Below the pieces are notes generated by a model. The model ran no database searches. It saw nothing but the letters and a program-made list of their open reading frames with translations, and was not told the origin of the DNA. DNA of 64,000 nucleotides from Castor canadensis. Lineage: Eukaryota; Chordata; Mammalia; Rodentia; Castoridae. Below, one piece after another: positions 46,101 through 58,100 of this stretch. The DNA is taken from assembly GCF_047511655.1 (NCBI RefSeq), contig NC_133390.1, positions 131,245,583-131,309,582 on the forward strand, in the 5' to 3' direction. Position 1 is the first letter of the stretch. Every line of letters begins with the position of its first letter. Position numbers and translations under genes: made by a program.

Positions 46101-49100
46101 AAAAAAATAAAAATTAAAAAAAAATAAATTTAGAATTAGAAACATGAAAAGTAAAAAAAAAAATTATTCAAGAGACAAAGAAGGTCACTTCATATTGATA
46201 AAGGGAGCAATCTATCAAGAGGATTTAGCAATGGTAAACATGCATGCATCAAACATCAGTGGTCCCAATTTCATAAAGGAAACATTACTGGACCTAAAAA
46301 CTTGAAAAACCTCAACACAATAACAGTAACTTTATTACCCAGTATCATCAACATTTAGGACATCCAGACCAAAAAAAAACAAAATAGTAACAACACTAGA
46401 GATCAAATGGACTTAACAACAGATGACCACAGAATATTATACCCAAGAGCTGCAGAACACACATTCTTTACCACAGCTCATGGAACTTAATCTGAAATAT
46501 TTTAATCATCTTTTAGGGAAAAAAGTCAATTCTTTATACATACAAGGAAACTGAAATAACCTCCTGTATTTTATCAGACTACAATCAAATAAAACTAGAA
46601 ATTTATCCTACATCCCTACTTGTAGATGATATGATCTATATTTAAAAGACCCAAATGACTTCAATAAGAACAACAAAAATCTTCCATCCGATAAACCGTT
46701 TTAGCAAAATAGCAGTATACAAAATGAACATTAAAAATCAGTAGTTTTTTTATATACCAGTAATGAGCAGGCTGAGAAATCAGGAAGCAATCTCATTTGC
46801 AATAGACTCAAAAAAATAATAAAATACCTAGAAATAAACCTAACTAAGGAGGTAAAATACCTCTAAAATGAAAACTATAAAACACTGAAGAAAGAAATTG
46901 CAGAAGACGGAAAGACCACCTCATGTTCATGGATCAGCAGAATTAATATTGTGAAAATGGCTATACTATACCAAGCACCGATGGCTTATGCCCATAATCC
47001 TAGCTACTCAGGAGGTAAAGATCAGGAGGATCGCAGTTCAAAGCCAGCCCAGGCAAATAGCTCACAAGACCTTATCTTGAAAAAACCCAATCACAAAAAA
47101 GGTCTGGTGAGGTAGCTCAAGGTGTAGGCTCTGAGTTCAAGCCCCAGTACCACCAAAAAAAAAAAAAAAAAAGGCTATCCTACCAAAAGCAATCTACAGA
47201 TTCAGGGCAATCCCTATCAAAATTTCATTGTCATCCTTCACAGAAATAGAAATATCAATGCTAAAATTAATTTGGAAGTACAAAAGACCCCAAATAGCCA
47301 AATCAATACCAAAAGAACAATGTTGGAGGTGACTTCATATTATACTAAAGAGCTATAGAAATAAAAGCAGCATGATACTGCCACAAAAAACAGACAAGGA
47401 TGCCAAAAGAATAGAATGGACAACCCAAAAATAACCCCACAGCTATAGCCATCTGATTTTCAATGACAGCACCAAAAGCATATGTTAGAGAAAAGACATC
47501 TCTTTAACAAATGCTGTCAAAATTACATATCTACATGTAAAAGATTGAAATGAGACCTTTATTTCACCCTGTACAAAAATCAATTCAAAATAGATCAAAG
47601 ATCTTAACACAAGACCTGAAACTTTGAAACTGCTAAAGAAAAACATAGAAAAAAACCCTTGACATCCTAAAAAGGACTTCAACTGCGCAGGAAATAAGAA
47701 CAAAAATTGACAAATGGAATTATATCAAAGTAAAAAGCAAAGGATACAATTACCAGAATCAAAAGAAATCCTACATAATGGGAGAAAACCTTTGCCAACC
47801 TATTCATCAGATAAAGGATTGATATACAGACTATATAAAGAGCTCCAAAAAATAAGACACAAAAAGACCAGTCTAATTAATAAATGAGCAAACGAGTAAC
47901 AATTTTCAAAAGTAGTAGTAAAATGCCCAATAAGTACATGAAGAAATATTCAACATTCTTAGCCATAGAGGAAATGCAAGTCAAAACAACACTGGGGAAT
48001 GAGAGGGAAGAACAACAGGCTCTGCACCCTGTCCAGGGAAGATGGTGTCCAAATAATGTATACACATGTAAGTAAATGCAGAATTGATGAAAATAAAATT
48101 GAAAACAAAAACCACTGGGATTCTATCTCACCCCAGTCAGAATGGCAATTGTCAATAAAACAAACAAAATGCTGGCCAGGATGTGGGAGAAAAGGGAACT
48201 GTTGGTGGGAATGTAATTTGTGCAACCCTATGGAAATTAGTATGGCAGTTCCTGAAGAAACTAAAAACAGAATTGCTATATGATTGTTCCATACCACTCC
48301 TGAGTATGTTATCGAAAGGAATGTCAGTCAGCACACAATAGATATACCTACACACTCATGTTTATAGTAGCACTATTCACAATAGCCCAGGTGACCATCA
48401 ACCACTGACTAGATAAAGAAAATGTTAACACACGCACAGTGGCGTTTTATTCAGAAAGAATGAAATTATGTCATCTGCAGGAATGGAACTGGAGATCATA
48501 TTTAAGCAAAATAAGCCAGATTCACCAAGGTAAGTATCACATGTTCTCTCTCATATGCAGAGTCTAGACCTTAAAAAATGAATGATAGGAGTATAAAATG
48601 GGGACTGTTTGGGGTAGCAACAGCAGGACAGGGGAGGGTGAAAGAAGAAAGTGAAGTAGGGGTGATTATGATCAAAGTACTTTATGCAAGTTTATGAAAA
48701 CAGAAAAATTAAACCTGTTAAAATTGTTTAAAGGGATGGAGAGAAATTAGAGATAAGGGCAGAATAGTTTCTGCTGGGTAGTGAGGTGTAAAGGGGGACA
48801 AAAGGGGATAAGGGAGGGGGCAGGAGGAAGGGGGGAGAAATGACCCAAACATTGTATGTACATATGAATAAAATAAATAAATAAATAAATAAAGGGATGG
48901 AGGGAATATAAAGAATAATCAAAGGAGTGAATTGGATCAAAGTAAATTATATGTATGGAAATATCACAAAGAAACCCCTTTGGACAATTTATATATGCTA
49001 ATAAAAAATAAAACTATTTTCCTGACTGCACACAATAGGATACATGGTTCCAGATATTTGAGATAAGCTATGAACAAACACAAAAAGAAGCGAGTCCCTT

Positions 49101-52100
49101 GATCAAGTTTTCCAGGAAAAACAGCTTTCTTAATTCTTAGTCATTTTAATATAAATCTAAGTAAGGCTCTTTTCCCAAACTAGCCTCTCAGTTTCTGAAC
49201 ATCTCCCCTCCCAGGATCTTGCCAGCTACCTCTCCTTGCCCTCAGTAACTCATGCCTACAGTCATATACTACATCTCCACTCAACATTAGATACCCTGAA
49301 CAACTTAGTGCCATACATTCTCCCCACCGCAACCACAATCTTGCATCCTTCTGGGCCATTCTCTCTAGATCCTAACTCCAATGTCCTTTAACCTGGCTCA
49401 TACTTCTAATTCAAAGAACCATCTTCCTTCCACTGTGTCTTGAGATTTTTCTGGATGTCCTCTCAACCCTCCTTATCCAGTTTTATGTCTAGATTCATCA
49501 TCATGATTCTTATATATCCCTCATCCCCCTTGCCCCTTTATATATGCCTGATAAAATCTCTCTACTCACCATATGCCCACACCTATATGGCTGAATGCAG
49601 CTGAAGAAACACATAAATAAATGTGTTCACACACATCTTTTAACATACCATATAATTTACTTCTTAATTATATTTATTATTTGTCTCTGATCTCTTCCCA
49701 CTAGAATGTAAGGCCTCATGGGTCAGGGATTTTTTTTTTTAACTGATCTGTTCGCTTAAATATCCTAGTGACATTGTCTATTCTATAATGGAATTTCACT
49801 TGAAATTTGTTCAATGACTGAATAGGAATAAGGGAGAAAAATCAGCTTTCATCTCAACTACCTACATGCCATTTAGACTGAGGAAGACCCAGAAACTTCA
49901 GGGCCATATGAGTCATGGCCATGGATGCACTGGCAAGCACCAAAAGCACCCAGAAGGCTGGGGTCAGGCTGATTGTATGCATCACCCTAGGATCAAGTTA
50001 AACAAGTATCACCCAGATTACTTTGGGAAAGTTGGTATTAGGCATTACCACTGAAAGAGAAACCAGAGCATCTGTTCAACTATCAACCTTGATAAATTGT
50101 GCACATTGGTCAGTGAGCAGACACAGGTAAATGCTGCCAAAAACAAGACTGGAGTTGCCCCCATCATTGATGTGGTGCGATCAGGCTACCACAAAGTTCT
50201 GGGGAAGGGAAAACTCCCTAAGTTGCCTGTCAATGAGAAGGTCAAATTCTTCAGCTGAAGAGCTGAGGAAAAGACTGGGGGGTTGAGGGGAGCCTGTGTC
50301 CTGGTGGTTTGAAGCTACACAAAGGGAAGTTCATTAAATGCTAATAAGTTTTTTTAAAAAAACAATTGCTGGCAGAGTGGCTTAAGTGGTAGAGTGCCTG
50401 CCTAGCAAGTGTGAGGCCCGGAGTTCAAACTTGAGTAACACAATCAATCAATCAATATTTTTAAAAAAGGTTTTAAGGGAGAAAAATAAATAAAATCATT
50501 CAAGAAAATCCCCTAGAACTAAGAATAGGAGTTCCTAGAATTGACAGGGGCCAAGCATCACACACAACTTCAAAACTTATCACTGCGAGATTTCAAAACA
50601 CTAAGAATAAAGAGAACAAGCTGAAGGAGCAGAAAAATACATCACATACAAAGTGTTCTCAGAATTCTCAACAATCTGACTAGAAGACAAAGGACAATGA
50701 AGAAATTACTTTTAAAAAATCTGAATGGAGCCAGGCATGGTTGTATACACCTGTGATCCCAGTCTCAGAGAAGATAGATTGGGAGCATAATGTTTTGAGG
50801 CCAGCCCATGCAAAAAGTTAGTGAAATCCCATCTCAACCAACCAGCTGAGTATGTTGGAGTATGCCAGTCATCTCAGTGATGTAGGAGGCATAGGAAGGA
50901 GGATCGTGGTCTTAGGCTAAACCTGTGCAAAAATGTGAGCCCCTACCTGAAAAACAACTAAAGCATAAAGAACTGGGGAAGAGCTTAAGTGGTAGAGCAC
51001 CTGCCTAGCAAGCATAAGGCCCTGAGTTCAAACCCCACTACCACAAAAAGGGGGTGAGGGGGTGGGAAATGATTGTAACACAGAATTAAATACCCAGCCC
51101 AAACTATTAGTAAAGTAAAAAGGTAAAGTAAAGTAAAAAGGTCTGCAAGGTCATGAAAAATTATCAGCCCATACCCTTTCCTCAGAAGTTACTTGAAGAC
51201 ATACCAAAACCAGAGAATGAATAAAGGAGGGAGGAGGGAAAGACTCAGAGAAGGGAACCCAACCCAAATCACAGGCAGAGAAAGCCCCCACACGTGGATA
51301 AAGAGTGATCATATCTCCACATGGAAGGAATGAGCCATTAGTTGAGAATGGTCAAGTCAAATGCTCCAAGATTCATCAAGTTGGAACTGAGAGAAACCGG
51401 ATGCTATCAGGAAACCCTGAGTGGGTTGAACCATTGTTTAAAACTGTGACTAAATTATTGATAAACACAAAACCAGGTAAATGCAACAAAGTGAAACAAA
51501 GAAAAACTACAATATTAACTTTAGAGAAAACAAGTAATTGTGAAGGAGATAAAAGACACTCTGAAAAGCTCCTAGAATATACCATGGTTACCCTGTGCCC
51601 TGATGACATGAACTTCATGAGGCTTGGGAATGGGAAGTGTGCAGGTATGTACAGAGAAGTGCCAATGGAGAATGCCTGAAACAGAACAATCAAGAAGCAA
51701 CACAAGCATGTTAAACAGACAGTGCACACCAAAGAGTCAGAAAAGGAACTGGATAGAAATGGTTAAGGTAAGGTAGGGAAGCCAGGAGAGCTGACTGCTG
51801 TTTTTACAACAAGCTTTGTAGAACTAACTGACTCATTAAAATATATACCCTATAATTATTTTTAAAGGAGTAAGAAACAAGAAAGATGCAAAATGAATCT
51901 TTTTATCCTTGAAATCTTTAGTAAGCATATTTCCAATTCCTAATGAACATTCTAATTTACTAACAATTTACCATGTAACTTAGATAAAATTAGTATTTTC
52001 CATTGAGAAAAAATGTTTTTACCTGTGATAGTAGCTCTTCCTTCTCTCCAGCAAGTTTTCTTAGCCTTACATCTAAAATAAATGAAATGGACTGTTAACG

Positions 52101-55100
52101 AAATTTGTGATAGTGCAGTATATAAACAACAAAGTAATTCCTCATGCTCATAAATAGTAAACATTTGGTACATTACTTACTGCTCTGAACATGAAAAGAA
52201 ATAAAAGCTTTAATTGTATTTGGAAGAGTACTTAATTATCTCAAACATATCATACACTGGCATTTACCAGGGCACTAAATACATTTGCTCCCAAAACAGT
52301 GCTTTTCTGCTCAGTGACAAATTCCAGTAAGAAAGAGACCCATTTACTTGTTTCAGATTTTTGCAAGCTTTCACCAGTAGACCCACAACTCAAAGGCCTA
52401 TGGTATTCCCAAAGACTTAGCCCTTTGAAAGAGAGATCCAAATATGTAAAAGAAAATGGAGTAAGAGCAGGACTGCTGGAGCAAAGAAAACAGAGAAGTA
52501 CAATGCTGGAGGAAGTCCCACAAAAGCTGGTGGACAGAGGGAAGGACAAAGGCTCTGAGGGTGGAACACAAAGTCACCAAGGCTCCTGGCCCAAAGAGAG
52601 GGTTGCTTCTTCCCCAGCAAGCATTAAAATGGGTCCCATGGGTTGAAGAGATATTCTAGTTCAATTAGAGAGGCAGCTGACACCTTGGCCAAATACCCCC
52701 ATAACCAACGAAGGCCACAGCCCATATCAGTTCTGGTTCTCTCAGCCCTCCTAACAGACAGAGGGACACCATCTGACCACTTCTACTTTCTTACTCAACT
52801 GTATCCTGTGCCTCATCAATTTACATTTCTAAAATTCTCCACATTAGAGAATATGCTTACTAACTCTTAAAATGTTTTCAGCTTGTGCCACTCCTACAGG
52901 AGTGGGAGGTACACATACATAAAAACAAGATGGAAAAGGAAAAAAGGTTGTTTTCCAGTAACTAAACATAAGCTGATGGTACAGTATCTATCTGGACTAT
53001 TTTTCTTCCTCTACAGTAGGATTCTTAGTGTGATTTCCTAGAGAGAGGTGTCATTAGATTCTTAAAAGGTCATATTTTAATATGCTTAGAAACCTTGCTC
53101 TGGAAGTTACACTCTTCTAAAACTTGTCTTCAAGAACATCTATTTCTTGCCTTAAGAAATGCAATGACACAGAGCTGCACAACCCCGAGATAAGCAGTGG
53201 AACACAGAACTAGAAGTTCCAGGAAGAAGAAACTAGAAACATACTGGGAAGTCTCCTACCAACCCAGCTTCTCTGGGATGTAAATGCTAGACTCTCTCTG
53301 CAGAAAGTTTAAGTGAAAAGCCGTATGTACATACCTGCAGTGCTTCTGTCAGGGGTTTCTTAGCTATACTTACTGACTGACAATAACTCAGGTGCTGGTT
53401 TCTCAAAGGCAAAGATGTCTGAAGACAGTATGTCCAGATTCTTCCTCTTAAGGATCTGGACAGTCTCAAACAGCCATTATGCTGTTTTTATTTTCCAAGT
53501 TAGGATATGAACAAGCTGGAAGCCCAATAACATTAATCCAGGACAAAGTAACAGTGTCTTACCTAGTGGCCCTTCTCCTGCTGATTCCAAGACCTGAGCA
53601 GCTTCTTGAGACACAACAGTAATGGCTCCAACCATGGGTTCATGATTGACATCACCATTGGGAGTGCCATCAGGGATTATAACTAAGCCATGTTTCTGTA
53701 AGAAAGAAAAATCTACCATCAAAAAAGATGGCCTCATGGAAGGAGAAAGTTCTGTGAGGTGACGCTGCAACAACATACACCTGCCACAGGTAAAGCCTAG
53801 TTAGAATTAGTTATGTGGAATATACCTCTATGGAAGAAATGATTTAATCCTCCAACTCAAAATGTTTTTTGTATTCAGGCGACAAAAGATGGCAGAATAG
53901 AGGAAAGAAGACAGCACAGCAGTGAGGACCTGAGCCCAAGACCCAGGCTAACATACCTCTGCTGTCTTCACTGTCTCCTGCAGGTCAGCCAGCTCCTCTC
54001 TGAGCGCATCTCGCTCATTCCTGAGGCAAGCAATGTAGTCTTTCTGTTTCTCTAGGGCCTGATTTTAGGCAGGGTAGCAAGGGAAAGAACAGCACAAAGA
54101 AAGAGCAAGTGAAAGGTAACTAATTCAAATAAGCAAAGATAAAGGCTTACAAAGCAAGGAAGCAGTTAGAAGCCTGAGAACAGGCAGATAGGAAAAGAAA
54201 CAGCTTATGAATGTACAGCTCCAGAAGAGTTTTAATAAAAACTGATTCTCATGCATAAATCTGGCAAAACATGCTTCTCACATCAATAAGACAAGTCTTT
54301 CTTTTATAATCAATGAAGAAAACAGGAAAATGAAGAGAGCAGCAAGAGTTAAATTTTCCTTATTAATCAGCTCAATACATTTACATTTGATAAACAAAAA
54401 AAACACATTTCATGTTTAAAATACTTTATTCAAGAACACACTTGATTTTAAAAAAATGGCTTTGAAAGAAAACCAGCTAGTATACCTAAGTTATTTTAAT
54501 TAAATATTGGCTGCATGATTGTTTGCCAAGTAGTATGGCAAAACACTCAGATATCACTTAATCCAAAATAACTAATCTCCAAAGGACTCTCCATGAGTTA
54601 TTTCTATTAATTTAGTTTAATACAATTAAGTCTCATTTGGTTTTCTATGATATACTTTCAAAAGTGAAAAAAAAAAAAAACAATGACAAAATAAACACAG
54701 CCTGCCTAATGGAGGATAGTAGCAGATTAAGGATTTCAAAATCTTTTGAGTCCCTGAACATATTTACCTTAACTGGGCCTCAATTTCCTCATGTAAAAAC
54801 AGAAGGAATAATAGCAGCACCCACCCTACAAGTGAAGGTTTAGAAGAACATAGCATGGAGCATTGTCTCTACTGCCTAAAACAACAGAGGGGTTCAGGAA
54901 AAGAAGGCTGTGAATTACCTTCTGTATCTTGAATCACAAATGTAAGCTTGGGAGAACAGTGAGGAGCAGGAACATACTTTGGTTATCAGTAACAAATCAA
55001 ATCTACTCTCACATTATGTAATAAAATAACCCAGACGTTAAAACATTACTACAGTAGTAGTTTATGCAGGAACCTTGACAGATGGGCTATTTCAAAAAGC

Positions 55101-58100
55101 CTTTCTCTACATATTTTTTTCTTGTATTAAGTATTTTCTGCCACCATTCCCATGAGCCCAAGAAGGTAAATTACAACAGGTAACTTTCATCTCAATTTAT
55201 TGGGTTTAAAAGTGGGTCAACTGTTTAGTTACTGATGGCTGAATAGTTGGGCAATTAAAAAAATTCATTATCATCTCAGTCTACAACCAAATTGGGAATA
55301 AATAAGAGATGACAGCAACTACCACTGTGCAGCGCAAGGTGATATGGCAGGCACCACTTTATATACACAGAATTTCTCCCTTATACATTATTTGTATGTG
55401 AAATGTCTCCCTTACACTCTCTAATGTACTAATTATCTTATCCTCACTTTACAGATCAGAAAATTGAAGCTCAAGAGGTTATGATTTTGCTCAATATCAC
55501 AGTAAGTGGCAAGGCCCAAAACTGAATCTTTTTTTTTGGTTCCAAAGCCCTCACATATAGTTTTTTATAAAAGATCCAAAGAGACTGCATTCTATGCCTT
55601 TACTATCATCCCAGATGATGCTGGAAAAGTAGTCCGTTAAGGCAAGTCTTCTCTTATCCAAATTAAAATGTCAATACCTAACTTCCTTTCCACAGATTGT
55701 AGAAATTCACACTGCGTGCTGTGTCACAAATTTAACTATAAATTAATAACATGAGTTTTTAGCACTACACAGCCTTCACATGAAGTCAGTATTAACACTC
55801 CATTGCATTAGTAACAAATGAAACATTAGAAGAATGATGCACTACAATACAATCACTTCACCTTCTGATGGGTTAAGATATTTTTGGTTATTGCCATGTG
55901 CACAGTTATGACATGCATCAAAGTTTGAAAATTACTGAAATACCTGTTTCTGGAGATCTAAGTAATTCTTTGTCCCACCTAACCTCAAATTCTAGCATCA
56001 AACAGGGTCAGACATTGGAAGCCTGTGCTTGTAGTCCTAGCAACTCCAGAGTTAGAGATCAGGGCCTTGCACTTCCTAGGCAGGCACTCCACCACTTAAG
56101 CCACGCTCCCTAGCATTTTCTGCTTTAGTTATTTTGGCAGCAGGGTCTCATTTTTTGTCCAAGCCAGCATGAACTGCGATCATCCTATTTATGCTTCCTA
56201 TTAGCTTAAGATGACAGTCTGCTGCTACCACACCTAGCTACTGGTTGAGATAGGGGGGGTGGGGGTGGGGGTAAAGAGTAGGGGGTGGATGGAGGGGGGT
56301 GGGTCTCAATAACAGTTTACCCAGATGACTGGGTGCTCCACATTTCTTTTCACATCTCATTTTTAAGTTCTCATGTAAATTTTTTAAATAAAATCAGTAA
56401 TTTACAATTACAATTTCAAAAAGCCTAATGGAATTAATTGTTCAATTATCCCTCAGGAAGCTTTTCTAGGTTTCAATGGAATTCTAGAAAGTCAGTAACA
56501 TCAGAATTATGTAAAAGTAAGTATATTTAGTTCTTTAAATTTTGTACAGTAAACTCTGAAGAAGTAACGTGGTTTCCCTGTGTTTTTTTATACTGAGAAG
56601 ATGGGGTGATTGGAGCACGAAAAGAACTGGACACTGCCAATTGCCAGGGCTTCAGAATGTCCCTAACAACAATGGCTGTGATCTAAAAGGTTCATATTCT
56701 GGCATGTTCTCACACATGCTATGAGGGATCTTTGCCAACATTTCCCTATCCCCCATAACCTCAGTCAAAATAAGATTTTTCTCACTTGTCCTCTTTCTTC
56801 CACCACAGACCTTCCTTGACACAGCAAGCCTCCAAAAACTGCATCTGAGTGGGTCCCCTACTGCAAAACAGAGAGCTATTGCCAAGAGATGGGACTACCA
56901 ACCAGTCCCAATATGAGATTGCAATTTTTTTCTGCTGCCAATGTACTTGCATCTACCTGCATGGCTACAAAAAAAGCAACGAAGAATTTTTTATTATCTA
57001 GGTCTCTCCCTTCGGGAGTTCTGGGGTTATAATTACAGATGACATTAGTTTGGCAGCTCAGCCAAGTCTTAAGAGTTCTATCCATTTCCATAATTAAGCT
57101 GATTTTTAATTTCTTTTTATTTTATTCACCAAGGATTTAAAGGATGCTAATAATATTTACCCATCTCCACACCCTAGCTTCTTGCTTTTTATTCAAATTC
57201 TTATAATGTAAGAATATCAAATTACCTGCAGAGTTTGAACTAAATACCTGCAGCTGCTTCTGGGTAAAACCCTAGGGCATAAAAGTTAAGTAAGTTCCTT
57301 CAAAAGTTCTTCTTGCAGGTTTCACAAGCCTGGAGTCAAATGGAAAGAAGAGCTCTTTCCAGACATTGTGTCAGGCTTTCCCATGGTTATATCTTTCTGT
57401 TTTCTGCTTATTCACACTATATAAATACTCACAAATAATCAAAAGGACATATTTTTAGGGATCCCTGGGTTAAGTTCTATTGGTCTATTCCTCATCACTG
57501 AGCTTCTAACCAAAGCCCAATTTCATCTCATACCCCAATTTTTTTATCTTTCCAAAGAAGTGTCTCCTGGAGGTCAAACACCTCTTTTGCCATGGTGTCT
57601 ATTTTCTGTTGCATGTGCTGATTCTCCTGCAGAAGAAGAGGGGAAGAGAAATAATAGAAAAGCAGAAATTTCTTTATGGGGGGAAGTTGGAGGAAAACAG
57701 AAAAAAAATAAAGTTGATAATAAACTCTTAAAAGGGAGGAAAATCTGTGATAAACAGAAAGGACAAGAGTGGTTTGTAACAGTAGAGATGATATCCAAGT
57801 CTTGGTGATATCAATCTCATCAGCTTGTCCCACAAAAGCAAGCAAGGACAGACCATGAGATGTATGTAGTTCAGTGGTAGAGTGTATGATTAGTATGCTC
57901 AGAGATTTGGGTTTGAGCCTCAGCACAACAAAAAAAAAAAAAGAAAGAAAAAAGCAAATGTAAGCAAAGAGATTGGCAATAAATAACTTCCAACCACAGC
58001 TATGTAGCAACCAGGGTTTCTGTGTAACATGCAGCTCCATTATGTGTACTCTTTCTTTGATAACCATCTCTTTTTTATTCCCATCATGGAACAACTTACA

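Larger units (their letters stand above)
41990..49015 (+). mobile_element. Decayed, nearly full-span older L1 with nested insertions
   Basis: A collinear L1 on the + strand, antisense to LRRFIP2. It has a 5'UTR-like region (41990-42900) with repeated units, ORF1-like remnant (about 43440-44340; a frame starting [15 protein letters not shown]), start of ORF2 (about 44700-46600), an internal deletion, then the RT region from near 46605 (LVDDMIYI, a changed catalytic box) to the ORF2 end near 48500, and the 3'UTR and tail to 49015. It is interrupted by SINEs at 43740, 44765 and 46970, by L1 pieces at 47995 and 48742, and by the young L1 at 45045. Many stops; not functional. Confidence 0.75.
41010..52022 (-). 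other. LRRFIP2: Large LRRFIP2 intron (11 kb), retrotransposon-rich
   Basis: From low to high coordinate: LTR (41345-41890); decayed L1 on + (about 41990-49015) with a young L1 (45045-46159), SINEs and L1 tails nested in it; L2-like fragment (49180-49830); RPL27A pseudogene (49866-50350); SINEs (50360, 50725); HAL1-like repeat (50465-51720). No coding exon is seen. Confidence 0.85.
54059..57533 (-). other. LRRFIP2: LRRFIP2 intron
   Basis: 3.5 kb. It contains MIR fragments (54725-54840, 55330-55535), an ID-B1 SINE (56030-56335) and a G-rich tract in its tail (56253-56304). Nothing is recognised in 54060-54720, 55540-56020 or 56340-57530. Confidence 0.8.

Noticed and set aside
51305-51679. 124-codon + strand frame as a gene
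   Set aside because: No recognisable domain, no splice context, and it lies in a HAL1-like repeat; treated as chance.
52299-52646. 115-codon + strand frame in an LRRFIP2 intron as an antisense gene
   Set aside because: No family resemblance, overlapping open frames on the other strand, and no supporting signals.
57528-58094. 188-codon - strand open frame as a gene with a membrane segment
   Set aside because: It is an LRRFIP2 exon (57534-57626) read together with intron and ID SINE sequence.
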